From contig CAYOZN010000023.1 in assembly GCA_964408455.1 (NCBI GenBank), forward strand, positions 34,471 to 98,470: a stretch of 64,000 nt of DNA, in the 5' to 3' direction. The notes under the pieces are model-generated. The model was not told where the DNA came from, ran no database searches, and worked only from the letters and a program-made list of their open reading frames with translations. Shown here piece after piece: positions 9,557 through 18,382 of the stretch. The translations under genes were made by a program, and so were the position numbers. This DNA is from CAYOZN01 sp964408455 (GTDB lineage: Bacteria; Planctomycetota; Phycisphaerae; UBA1845; UTPLA1). Each line of letters opens with the position of its first letter. The stretch's first letter is position 1.

Positions 9557-11851
9557 ATGAATCCGAAGACGACGCTGTTGATGGTGCTGGCTCTGCTGGT
9601 TGCGCTGGGCGGGCTTTACTGGGCCCAGTCCACCGAAGAGCGCGACATCGCGCCGCAATCCGACAAGCCGACAAAATTGTTCGACGTCGATGCAGACAAG
9701 GTAAGCGGATTTGAAGTGAAGCCGCACGACGCGCCGACGAGTTCCTTCGTGAAGACGGACGACAAGTGGCGGATGACGGCGCCGATGAGCGGGCCGGCGG
9801 AACAGGGCGTGGTGAGTGGCGACGTGCGGAAGATCGCCGGGCTCGAATACGTCCGGAAGTTCGACAAGGGCGGTCCGGAATATCCGGAACCGGCCGTCAC
9901 GTCGCTGGACAAGCCGCGGCTGGTTTTCAAGCTGACGGATGACACCGGCAAGGCACGGGTGCTGCGCGTCGGCCAGCAGCAGACGCTGTCGCGCCGCACC
10001 TTCGTTCAGCCCGAGGGCGACGAGGCGGTGTACCTCGTCGAGGGCGATCTGAATCGCGAACTGCGCCGAAAGACGACGGCGTATCGATCGAAGCGGATCA
10101 GCGAACTCAACAAGATGGACGTGACGCGGATCGAGCTTCAGGGCGAAGAGAATTACACCCTGGTGAAAGAGGCCCGGGGCTGGACGATCGAATCGCCGCT
10201 GAAGGCCCGCGCCGACACGCCGACGGTCAACAAGATTCTCCAGACGATGGAGAGCCTGACGGCGATCGATTTCGTGGACGACGCGCCGGCGTCGCTCAAG
10301 CCCTACGGGCTCGACGAGCCGAGCTATACGATCAGCGTGACCAGCGAGAAGAAGACGCTGCGGCCGCCTCCCCCGCCGCCGGCGACGCAACCGGAGATGC
10401 CGGAGTTCGACACAGAGACGAAGGTGGTGCGCGTCGCCTTCGGCGGCAAGGCGCAGTCAAACGTCTTCGCCAAGATCGCGGACGAAGGCAGCCCCGCGGT
10501 TTTCCAGGTCGGCGAGATGGTGTTGAAGAATGCGGCGCCATCGCTGGATACACTGCGCGAGAAGCGCATCCTGACGATGGTCAGCAATCGGGCGCAGCGC
10601 ATCAAGCTGAGCACGCCCGAGGGAGCGGCCGATCTGGTGAAGCAGCCCGGCGGCTGGCGGTTTGCCTCGACCGACACGGGCGTGGATGGGGACGCGGCCG
10701 ATGCCATGGCGATCGACGATCTGCTGAAGGCGGCGCGGGCCCTCCAGGCCCTCGGGTTTGAGACGGGCGAGCCGCAGCAGTACGGCCTGGCGAATCCGGA
10801 GATCAAGCTGGAAGTGATGATCGAGGGGCAGGTGGAGCCGGTCGAGCTGCACGTGGGCGACACGACGCCGAGCAAGACGGGCGTCTATGTGCGCAACGTG
10901 CGGGAGGATTTCATCGCGGTGGTGCCGGCCGAGTCGGTGACGCCGCTGCGGGCGAAACCGACGTCGTTCCTCAGCCGCGAGCTGATATCGTTTGATGTCA
11001 CGCAGGTGACACGCGTCGACATCAAGCGCCCGGACACGCCGTGTACGCTCGAGCACTCGGCCGGCGAATGGCGGTTTGCAGCGCCGATCGAAGGCGCCTG
11101 CGAGCAGCAGCCAGTCGAGACGCTGGTGAACGAGCTGTCCCGGTTGCGCGGGCGCAGCGTCGCGGCGAAGGCGGATCGCGCGGCCGAGTTCGGCCTGGAC
11201 AATCCCGCCTATCGCGTCGATGTCACCGTGCGGCCACCGAAGCCGCCCCCCGCCGCGGACGAAGGCGTGGAACAGGCGAGCATTCCGGATCCCGAGCCGG
11301 TGACATATTCGCTGGCTTTGGGCGAGCATGGCGGCAAGGCGTACGCGATGCGGGTGCCCGGCTTCACCATCTGCGAGATCGATGCCAAGGTGCTCAATGA
11401 CTTGAAGGCGGAGTTCCTGGAGGCGCGGCTCTTTTCGTTTGAGCCCTCGGATGCGACGGGCCTTGCCGTGGACGCCGAGGCTGATTTTCAATTCACGAAG
11501 AAAGCGGACGACTGGGTGCTGTCGGGCGAGGAATCATTTCCGACGGATGCCGGCAAGATTCGCGAATATCTGACGGAATTGAAGAATCTGCGCGTGCATC
11601 GATACGTGGCCTACCAGAATGCCGATCTTGACTCCCTCGGGCTGGCGACGCCGCAGACGCGCATCACGGTCGCCGGGCAGGATGGCTCGGAGCAGTCGCT
11701 GTCGATTTCTTCGGCCGGTCCGCAGGACGGCGGCTCCTACGCGAGCTTCTCCGTACATCCCGATCGGGCATTCGTCATCAAGCCGGACGCGGTCACAAAG
11801 CTGCGAAAACAACTGACGGATTTCCAGCGGTCGGCTTCCACCGGGAACTGA
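9557..11851 (+). CDS. DUF4340 domain-containing membrane-anchored protein
   Basis: 764 residues with a single N-terminal membrane anchor (residues 4-23, TTLLMVLALLVALGGLYWAQ). It then holds at least three repeats of the DUF4340 pattern, in which blocks read like VSGFEVKPHD / WRMTAPMSGPAEQGVVSGDV / LDKPRLVFKLTDD / VLRVGQQQ. A proline run (RPPPPPPATQPE, about residue 275) separates the first and second blocks. DUF4340 proteins are known to follow GldA-F-G-like cassettes in many bacteria, and their biochemical role is undefined. The gene sits 74 bases after the GldG-like gene on the same strand, so co-transcription and a shared envelope complex are likely. Confidence 0.85.
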   Translation: MNPKTTLLMVLALLVALGGLYWAQSTEERDIAPQSDKPTKLFDVDADKVSGFEVKPHDAPTSSFVKTDDKWRMTAPMSGPAEQGVVSGDVRKIAGLEYVRKFDKGGPEYPEPAVTSLDKPRLVFKLTDDTGKARVLRVGQQQTLSRRTFVQPEGDEAVYLVEGDLNRELRRKTTAYRSKRISELNKMDVTRIELQGEENYTLVKEARGWTIESPLKARADTPTVNKILQTMESLTAIDFVDDAPASLKPYGLDEPSYTISVTSEKKTLRPPPPPPATQPEMPEFDTETKVVRVAFGGKAQSNVFAKIADEGSPAVFQVGEMVLKNAAPSLDTLREKRILTMVSNRAQRIKLSTPEGAADLVKQPGGWRFASTDTGVDGDAADAMAIDDLLKAARALQALGFETGEPQQYGLANPEIKLEVMIEGQVEPVELHVGDTTPSKTGVYVRNVREDFIAVVPAESVTPLRAKPTSFLSRELISFDVTQVTRVDIKRPDTPCTLEHSAGEWRFAAPIEGACEQQPVETLVNELSRLRGRSVAAKADRAAEFGLDNPAYRVDVTVRPPKPPPAADEGVEQASIPDPEPVTYSLALGEHGGKAYAMRVPGFTICEIDAKVLNDLKAEFLEARLFSFEPSDATGLAVDAEADFQFTKKADDWVLSGEESFPTDAGKIREYLTELKNLRVHRYVAYQNADLDSLGLATPQTRITVAGQDGSEQSLSISSAGPQDGGSYASFSVHPDRAFVIKPDAVTKLRKQLTDFQRSASTGN

Positions 11852-12064
11852 TCGGCGACCAATCGTCGGCCGCGCTCCGCCGGCGCTGGCGGAGTGACGG
11901 CAGACGTGCGGAAGCTGCCCGCCCTGCTGCGCTATACGCCTGGACTGCCGAGCGCGGTCTTGAAACGCGCGAATTGAGCGAATTCCTGAAATCGATCATA
12001 CTGTCCCGGCTGCGGGAGCGAGTAAGCCGCCGCGGCAGGAACGATTTTCCAGACGGGAGCAATA

Positions 12065-12847
12065 TTGCCCATGCGGGTTGAGAGCGGACCGAATCGAGAG
12101 CGGATGATACGCAATGGGCTGTTCCTGCTGATGTGCCTGGGCATGGGGGCGTATTTTCTGTACGACGGGTACGTAGGCTATCCGGCGCAGAACTTCCGCG
12201 AGCACGTCGATCAGCTTCCGCCCGAGCTTCAGGAGCAGGCGCGATCGGCCACGGTATATACAGGGGTAACCGACGATGCGCTGTCTGCCGTTGAATCCGC
12301 CCTCAACAAGGTGGATGTCAAGGACCAGCGTGCGGCACTGGAGGCGGCACTGGGTGGCCCGCCCTCATTTGAAACAGGCGACGCGTGGTGGTGGTTTGGT
12401 CCCGTGTATCGCTACCGGATCACGCTCCGAAATGGCCGGCCGGCGGGACAGTCAGAACTTCAGGCGGCCGCCAAGAAGGAGAACGATCTTTACCTCCAGA
12501 AGGCGATCGGGGCAGTGCTCTGCGGGTTGGGAGTCCTGGCGCTGGTATTCTGGATTCGCGTGGCGACGGTGCGGGCGGTGGTGGACGAAAAGGGGCTGCA
12601 GATCCGCGGCGGTCCTGCCATTGCCTTCGAGAGCATGACGGGTATCGACGACGCCAGCTTTCGCAAAAAAGGCTGGCTGGACCTGCTGCACACGCGGGAC
12701 GGCAAGGAACAACGGACGCGGCTGGACGAATATCACTTCAATCGTTTTCCCGAGATCGTGGCGGCCATCTGCGAGAGAAAAAACTTTCGCGATCCGGTCG
12801 CGGAAGAAAAAGCAGAGCGGGCGGCACGGGCAGCCGGCACAGCCTAG
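12065..12847 (+). CDS. small membrane protein, function unknown
   Basis: About 260 residues. Two membrane segments (about residues 17-37, GLFLLMCLGMGAYFLYDGY, and 142-162, AIGAVLCGLGVLALVFWIRV) flank a 100-residue loop with WWWFGPVYRYRITLRNGRPAG. The C-terminal cytosolic part (VRAVVDEKGLQIRGG ... FHFNRFPEIVAAICE-like) resembles a small PH-like fold. Start choice: TTG 12065 has GGGAG with a 5-base spacer, while ATG 12071 is 6 bases further on. Same strand as the Gld/DUF4340 run but 213 bases later, so membership of that operon is unsure. I do not recognise a named family. Confidence 0.7.
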   Translation: MPMRVESGPNRERMIRNGLFLLMCLGMGAYFLYDGYVGYPAQNFREHVDQLPPELQEQARSATVYTGVTDDALSAVESALNKVDVKDQRAALEAALGGPPSFETGDAWWWFGPVYRYRITLRNGRPAGQSELQAAAKKENDLYLQKAIGAVLCGLGVLALVFWIRVATVRAVVDEKGLQIRGGPAIAFESMTGIDDASFRKKGWLDLLHTRDGKEQRTRLDEYHFNRFPEIVAAICERKNFRDPVAEEKAERAARAAGTA

Positions 12848-12926
12848 CGTGCGCGCAGGCGCAGTGCCGTCGGCGCAACGGGCTCTTCAGGCCGAGCAAT
12901 CATGCTGCCACGCAGGTGGGCCGGCC

Positions 12927-13439
12927 TCAGTCAAACTGGATGGGGCGGATCTGCTGGGGAGGTGGCGGCAGCGGGTTCAGGCGCGGCCGCGGATCGGAAC
13001 GGGACTCGTGCGAGTCACCTGCCTGAGACTGCCCGGCGTATGAGGGAGAGGCCGCCGCGGCCGGTGCGGTCATCTCGCAGCGGCCCTGAATGATGCCGCC
13101 GTCGCGGACGACGATCTTCGATGCCCGCACATCGCCAATGACGCGGCCGGTGGGGGCCACTTCGAGCAGCCCGTTGGCGGTGACGCTGCCGCGGACGCGG
13201 CCACGGATAAGAATGTTGTTGCCGGTCAACTCCAGGTTGAGCTGGGACGCCGGTTCCACCAGGATGTCACCGCAGGTCGCCAGCGACTTGCCGGGATGTG
13301 AACCGACGATGCGCAGGCTCTCGAGGGTGACGCGCTTCTGACAGTGCGGGCAAAAGACGGACAAGGCGCGGCTGGCCACGCGCATCATCCCGCGGCAATG
13401 GCAGCAGCGCATGATCTTGGTCGAAGTCGGATCACTCAT
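12927..13439 (-). CDS. bactofilin-type polymer-forming protein with N-terminal zinc ribbon
   Basis: 170 residues. Residues about 8-35 hold CCHC ... CPHC, a probable zinc ribbon (MRCCHCRGMMRV, FCPHCQKRV). Residues about 45-120 carry the bactofilin beta-helix repeats (ILVEPASQLNLELTGNNIL, IRGRVRGSVTANGLLEVAP, VIGDVRASKIVVRDGGIIQG). The tail is Pro/Ser-rich (PRLNPLPPPPQQ). The start is set at ATG 13439 (MSDPTSTK). A longer frame reaches 13571 but adds Arg/Pro-rich sequence that looks non-coding. Bactofilins assemble into cytoskeletal filaments near the membrane. The zinc ribbon before the polymerising domain is an added module. Convergent with the preceding membrane-protein gene. Confidence 0.85.
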   Translation of the reverse strand: MSDPTSTKIMRCCHCRGMMRVASRALSVFCPHCQKRVTLESLRIVGSHPGKSLATCGDILVEPASQLNLELTGNNILIRGRVRGSVTANGLLEVAPTGRVIGDVRASKIVVRDGGIIQGRCEMTAPAAAASPSYAGQSQAGDSHESRSDPRPRLNPLPPPPQQIRPIQFD

Positions 13440-14113
13440 CGTATTGACACTCACGATTCCCGGGATTGTACAGATTCGAGCCGGTCGTTGCCATGCCGCA
13501 AGATGCGGCGCGATTGAACAAGCGGGCACTTGTGGAAAGTTCCGTCGCGGGCGCGCTTGATACACGTGCATCCCCTGCTACGGCGCGCAGGCTGTGAAAA
13601 GTTCTGTCGTTGTGATTTGCGCGTTCGATGGCGGCGCGCCGATGCTGCCGGCGGCGCGCGACGACTGGCGCAAGGACGCCGTTCGCGCCGCTATTTCGCG
13701 GCGAACGCGGGCGGGGTGGAAGCGTCGATCGCCGATGCGTTAATGGCTCTTTTCACGAATGCCCCCCCACCGGCTGACCGTTGGGCCCCTCTTCAGAAAC
13801 TTGTACGAACTGATGAGCGTGCTGCATCGTCCTAATAGTGAACGCGGTGCGCGCAGAATTGCCCCCGGCACGCACGACCGTCCGAGAAATGTGGATAACC
13901 TGTTAGTAATCGTTGGATATTTTCGGAACAACCGGCCGCCCGACGAGGAAGCTGCCGCGTGGGTGTTTGGTTTTTTTTCAGGCGGCGACAGCGGGCTTGA
14001 CTACACACAAGTCGTTGCCGCAATGGCGTTTATAGAAAGTAAATGACACGGCGATGTCACTAGCGGCGCTTCCTTCTTGACGAAAACAGGCATTGCTGTT
14101 AGGATGAGTCCCT
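13440..14113. other. intergenic region between bactofilin and folC genes
   Basis: About 670 bases between divergent genes. No convincing gene: a 95-codon frame at 13759-14046 (+) has no ribosome-binding site and mixed codon character. The stretch 13800-14060 is less GC-rich than the surroundings. It contains one perfect TTATCCACA DnaA-type nonamer (minus strand, 13890-13898) and a T8 run near 13971-13978. Promoters for both flanking genes should lie here. Confidence 0.5.
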
Positions 14114-15667
14114 ATGGCGAGATCAGCATCCCCCCTTAAATCCGCTTCCAAGACGAAATCCACGACCAGGAAGGGCCCTGACCGAAGTCGGACCTCGGCG
14201 ACCAAGCGGCCGGTCCGCGTCCAGAAACAGTCGGCGGCCCGGTTCCGGCGCCGCGTCGTTATCAGCGAAGGCGGCGTGATCTCCAAGTCCAGCGCGAAGC
14301 TGCTGCGCTCCTATCCGGCAGCCATGGACTATCTGGCGGCCCAGATCAATCACGAACGCCGGCCGCCGCGGAAGCATCAGCGCGGCATGTTCACCCTCGC
14401 GCGGATGCAGCGCCTGCTCAAGGACCTTGACCAGCCGCAGGACCGCTTCAAGTGCATCCACGTGGCGGGCACCAAGGGCAAGGGCTCGACGGCCGTCATG
14501 CTCGCCTCGATGCTGGCGAATAATGGCCTGAAGGTCGGCGTCTATACCTCGCCTCACGTCATGGACATTCGCGAGCGCATCGTCGTCAACGATGCAATGA
14601 TCTCGAAGCACGACATGGCCCGCTATATCGCCCGGATCGCCGAAGTGACGGCCGGATACGAAAAGGACCGGCCGACGTACTTCGAGATACTGACGGCCGT
14701 CGCGTTTCTGTATTTCGCCGAACAGGGTGTGGACCTGGCCGTGGTCGAAGTGGGCCTTGGCGGCCGTTTCGATGCGACCAACACCATCAAGCCCGAGGCG
14801 ATCGCGCTGACCAGCATCAGCCTCGATCACATGGCCCAGCTTGGCGATACGGTCGAGCAGATCGCATCGGAAAAGGCCGGCGTGTTCAAGCGCGGCGTAC
14901 CGATCATCTCGGCCCCGCAGCCGACCGGCGTGAAAAGGGTTCTGAAGAAGGCCGCCGATGAAACCGGCTCCAGGCTGGCGTTCGTGGGCGACGAGATCCG
15001 CTTCAGCTATCGGTTTGAATCTTCGCGCGAGGCGGGTCCGCAGGCACGCATCTGCATCACCACGGCGACAAGCCATTTCGATCATCTGCTCGTGCCGCTG
15101 GTCGGCGAGCATCAGGCGATCAATTGCAGCGTTGCCCTCGGCGTGCTGGACGTGCTGAAGGGTCGCGGCTTTGCCATCGACGACGAGAAGGTGACCGTCG
15201 GCCTGACAAAGGTCAAGCTACAGGGGCGCATGGAGATGCTGTGCGATGAGCCGCGCGTCCTGGCGGATGGCGCTCATAATGCCGCCAGCATCGAGGCCCT
15301 GATGCGGGCCATCGGTCAAAACGTGCCGTACGACAGCATGGTCGTCATTTTCGGCTGCTGCGGCGACAAGGATGTCGAGGGCATGCTGAAGCTGATCCAG
15401 CTCGGCGCCGACAAGGTGATCTTCACGGGCATCAACTCGCCCCGCTCAGCCGATCCACTCGAACTGGCGGCGCGGTTCGCCGAGATCACGGGTCGCATGG
15501 CGCAGGTCGCAACGGATCTGGCCGAGGCGATCGAGATTGCCGAGAAGGCCATCACCCGCGAGGACCTCATCTGCATCACGGGTTCTTTCTATCTGGTGAG
15601 TGAGGCGAAGTCGTTCTTCGAAACTCATCCTCATCGCGCGATGTCCACGCTCGTTCAGTCGGCATAG
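14114..15667 (+). CDS. folC: bifunctional folylpolyglutamate synthase / dihydrofolate synthase
   Basis: 517 residues. It adds glutamate to dihydropteroate and folates in folate metabolism, using ATP. The P-loop HVAGTKGKGSTAVMLASML (about residue 117) and the following YTSPHVMDIRERI are diagnostic of FolC. Other Mur-ligase-family features are VGLGGRFDATN, SISLDHMAQLG, EKAGVFK, and LADGAHNAASIEA at the start of the C-terminal domain. The first 65 residues are an extra, very basic Ser/Lys/Arg-rich tail, absent from most FolC proteins. The first clear homology begins near YPAAMDYL, so translation might start later. The 3' end overlaps the opposing membrane-protein gene by 92 bases. Confidence 0.93.
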   Translation: MARSASPLKSASKTKSTTRKGPDRSRTSATKRPVRVQKQSAARFRRRVVISEGGVISKSSAKLLRSYPAAMDYLAAQINHERRPPRKHQRGMFTLARMQRLLKDLDQPQDRFKCIHVAGTKGKGSTAVMLASMLANNGLKVGVYTSPHVMDIRERIVVNDAMISKHDMARYIARIAEVTAGYEKDRPTYFEILTAVAFLYFAEQGVDLAVVEVGLGGRFDATNTIKPEAIALTSISLDHMAQLGDTVEQIASEKAGVFKRGVPIISAPQPTGVKRVLKKAADETGSRLAFVGDEIRFSYRFESSREAGPQARICITTATSHFDHLLVPLVGEHQAINCSVALGVLDVLKGRGFAIDDEKVTVGLTKVKLQGRMEMLCDEPRVLADGAHNAASIEALMRAIGQNVPYDSMVVIFGCCGDKDVEGMLKLIQLGADKVIFTGINSPRSADPLELAARFAEITGRMAQVATDLAEAIEIAEKAITREDLICITGSFYLVSEAKSFFETHPHRAMSTLVQSA

Positions 15668-16172
15668 GCGGAGCCTTTTTCAACTGCTCGCGCGTGGCGC
15701 CGGCCAGCAGGAAACATCCCGTCCATACCACGGCCATGATAGCGACGACGGCGATGCGCCCGGCCGAGGGAAACTTCACCACCGCCATTCCCAGGTAAGC
15801 CCAGAAGAACAGCGCGAACACCGCGCACAATACGACGTTGAGCGTGCCGCGCCGGATGCGGTCCTGCTGGAGCCCCAGGCCCGTCACCAGCAGGCTCAGA
15901 CCGCCGACAAACGTGGCCGCGACACCGATGGTCGCCCACAGGCGGACGGCATCGGCGGCGCCGAACCAGTCCTTCAATGCGTCGGTGCTGGTGCCGGGCG
16001 GAAGGCTGTCCTGCCACCAGTAGGCCAGCGACCAGACGCAGCAGGTGGAGATGCTCAGGAGAAAGCCGACGGACTGGAAGACGAAACCGGCGGCACGAAC
16101 GAACGACCGCTCGGGTGTCACGACGTCGGCATCGTCGGACCGGCTCTCGGCGTGGATAGGGCGGTGTGGCAT
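15576..16172 (-). CDS. four-helix membrane protein, function unknown
   Basis: About 198 residues with four membrane segments (FVFQSVGFLLSISTCCVWSL, IGVAATFVGGLSLLVTGLGL, VVLCAVFALFFWAYLGM, IAVVAIMAVVWTGCFLLAG). Both ends are hydrophilic. The start is ATG 16172; a GTG at 16202 would add 10 residues and reach within 15 bases of the yidC stop. It is the last gene of the minus-strand yidC run, so it is probably co-transcribed with yidC. Its last 92 bases are antisense to the folC 3' end. No family recognised. Confidence 0.7.
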   Translation of the reverse strand: MPHRPIHAESRSDDADVVTPERSFVRAAGFVFQSVGFLLSISTCCVWSLAYWWQDSLPPGTSTDALKDWFGAADAVRLWATIGVAATFVGGLSLLVTGLGLQQDRIRRGTLNVVLCAVFALFFWAYLGMAVVKFPSAGRIAVVAIMAVVWTGCFLLAGATREQLKKAPPMPTERAWTSRDEDEFRRTTSPHSPDRKNP

Positions 16173-16217
16173 GGTGCCGATCGGAAGGCAGCCGCGGTAC
16201 ACAGGCGGAAGGCCCGC

Positions 16218-18320
16218 TCAGCGACGGCGGCCGCTGCCCCGCGGGCGATTCGGGCGATTGTCCTGGGCCGCCCTGGCCTGTTCGACGGTCTTTTGCAGCT
16301 CTTCAAACTTGCGAAGCAGAAAGCCGGGCTTGCGGGGCTGCGAGGGCTTGTCCGGCGCGACGTCCTTGTCCTTCAGGTGTTTGCGAATGTAGAGCTGCTC
16401 GCCCATGCCAAGCAGGCTACTGCAAAAAATGTACAGGCACAGGCCGCTGGGCATATTGTAGAAGATCAGGCCCATGAAGATCATCATGAAGTTCATGATC
16501 TTCTGCTGCTGGGCCATCTGATCGGGCAGGGGCCGACCTTCCTTGTCGTATTTCGGCTCGGGCGGCTTCTCGGGGCGGGTAAGCTTCTGCATGTATTTCT
16601 GCTGACCGTACATGACCACGGCCATGAAGATGGGCAGCAGATTCAACGAGCGGACCGGCCCCATCATCCACGAGAGAAGCGGGACGTTGAACGACGCGCC
16701 GAAGTCGATGATGGCGTCGGGTGCCGAAAGATCGCGGATATAGCCGAAGAATGGCGCGTGGCGCAGCACCACGTCCGTATTGAGGGCGGTGTACAGGGCC
16801 ACCCAGATGGGCATCTGGAGGAACATGGGGAGACAGCCCAGGATCGAGCCGGCGGGATTGATTCCCTCGGTCTTGTAGAGCTTCATCGTCTCTTCGTTGA
16901 GCTTCTGCCGGTCGTTTCGGTACTGCTGCTGAATGGCCTCCATCTTGGGCTTGAGGCGGGCCATGTTCTTCTGCATGCGCATCATGTGAATCTGGCCGCT
17001 GCGGGTGATCGGGTGCAGGACCAGGCGGACGATGATGACCAGGACGATGATGGCGATGCCCCAGTTGCCGAACACGGAGTGCAGCCACTTCAGCAGGCCG
17101 GCCATCAGCTGTGTAAACAGCTCGAAGGTGCACATGGAGGCATCGGCGACGCGCGTGAGGCCATAACGACGCTCGGGCGCGGCCTGCTGGAGAACGTCGT
17201 CGTTCTTGGGGCCAAAATAGATGTTGTGTGTCAGCTCGATGGCCTGTCCCGGTGGAATGTCGGCCGACGGCACCAGCTTCTGTTCGAGCGTCAGGTCCAT
17301 TTCCGCCGTGTTCGATTGCTGACGGGCGACGGCGACGACATCCTTCACGTAATCCGATGCAACGCTGCCGGCCTTCCGCGGCCTGGGATCGACGATGCAG
17401 GTGAAATACTTGTTGCTCAGTGCGCTCCAGAGCAGGTGATCCTCGCCGGGCGAGAGACGGGCGCGGGCATCCTCGTGCTTGATCACGTCGCTGCGGATGG
17501 CGGTCTCGCCGACACTCATGCGACCGTCGTCGTCCACGACGGCGATCATGGCGCGCGTCTGGTCATAGCGAATGTCCGCCCGCTCGATGCCAACCGGGCC
17601 AAGCTCCGTCAGCGACACTTTCTGCGGCCTGTCGGTGAGATTCTTGAGGTTGTACGTCAACTGGATGACGTGCGAGCCTTTCGGGACGGCATATGTCTTC
17701 TCGATTTCAAAGATCGGCGGCTCGTCGGGGTTGCGGCGCAACTGGGCCAGGAACGTAGCGAGTTGCGTGCCATTCTCGAGGGTACGCTCCTCGCGGAGTT
17801 TCCAGCTGGTATCGGAAAGCTGTACGGGCGGCGAATCGCCGACGCGCAGCGTCTGCGTTTCGAAGGAGCGCAGCTCCCGCCCGCCGTTCTCGGCCTCGAC
17901 GGTGCGGAGAAGGACGTACGGATCGTGGTCTGGATCCCTGGGGTTCTCGGCGACGTGCGCGCGATAATCGGCCAGCGTCACGGTGCGCACCGAGGCGCCG
18001 CGCGGATCGAGAACGAGCTTCAGGCGATAGTCGTTGACGAAGCCCTTGGAGGGGCGATCCTGGTGGTCGTCGCCGAGTTCGACCGGATTCGAGGGCTCAA
18101 TACTTGCATCCTCGGCGCCCGGGGACACCAGCTGCAATTCCCCCGCCGCTGGGCCGGTTGGCGAGGTGGTAGCCACCTGCTCCACTGCGGGCTGGCTGGT
18201 ATTACCGCCATCAGCGACAGGAGACGGCGGGTAGATGCGTCTCTGAATTTCGATCCAGCCAAAGACGACGACCATGCACAGGAGCGTGGCGAGAAGGGTG
18301 CGTTTGGTTTGTGAATCCAT
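16218..18320 (-). CDS. yidC: membrane protein insertase YidC
   Basis: 700 residues. It inserts and folds inner-membrane proteins, alone or with Sec. The N-terminal helix (TKRTLLATLLCMVVVFGWIEI) precedes a long periplasmic domain (about residues 60-400) of the Gram-negative type. The conserved five-helix 60KD_IMP domain begins about residue 410 (WLHSVFGNWGIAIIVLVIIV). The groove arginine is Arg432 in VRLVLHPITRSG. LGCLPMFLQMPIWVALYTAL and NMPSGLCLYIF match the later helices. The tail is basic (NRPNRPRGSGRRR), as in homologues that contact ribosomes. Length exceeds E. coli YidC (548), mostly through the periplasmic domain and tail. Lies 62 bases after the metallophosphoesterase gene. Confidence 0.95.
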   Translation of the reverse strand: MDSQTKRTLLATLLCMVVVFGWIEIQRRIYPPSPVADGGNTSQPAVEQVATTSPTGPAAGELQLVSPGAEDASIEPSNPVELGDDHQDRPSKGFVNDYRLKLVLDPRGASVRTVTLADYRAHVAENPRDPDHDPYVLLRTVEAENGGRELRSFETQTLRVGDSPPVQLSDTSWKLREERTLENGTQLATFLAQLRRNPDEPPIFEIEKTYAVPKGSHVIQLTYNLKNLTDRPQKVSLTELGPVGIERADIRYDQTRAMIAVVDDDGRMSVGETAIRSDVIKHEDARARLSPGEDHLLWSALSNKYFTCIVDPRPRKAGSVASDYVKDVVAVARQQSNTAEMDLTLEQKLVPSADIPPGQAIELTHNIYFGPKNDDVLQQAAPERRYGLTRVADASMCTFELFTQLMAGLLKWLHSVFGNWGIAIIVLVIIVRLVLHPITRSGQIHMMRMQKNMARLKPKMEAIQQQYRNDRQKLNEETMKLYKTEGINPAGSILGCLPMFLQMPIWVALYTALNTDVVLRHAPFFGYIRDLSAPDAIIDFGASFNVPLLSWMMGPVRSLNLLPIFMAVVMYGQQKYMQKLTRPEKPPEPKYDKEGRPLPDQMAQQQKIMNFMMIFMGLIFYNMPSGLCLYIFCSSLLGMGEQLYIRKHLKDKDVAPDKPSQPRKPGFLLRKFEELQKTVEQARAAQDNRPNRPRGSGRRR

Positions 18321-18382
18321 CTCGTTGATCCGCCGGCGCCGGGTTCCCGGCCTTGCAGCCGAATTGCCCGCCAGGGCCGGCG

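Noticed and set aside
13759..14046. 95-residue gene
   Set aside because: No ribosome-binding site, mixed codon character, no recognisable domain; kept only as a note in the intergenic entry.
15600..18314. 904-codon plus-strand frame opposite yidC
   Set aside because: Antisense shadow of yidC: His/Asp/Val-rich product with no domain, while the minus strand encodes a complete YidC.
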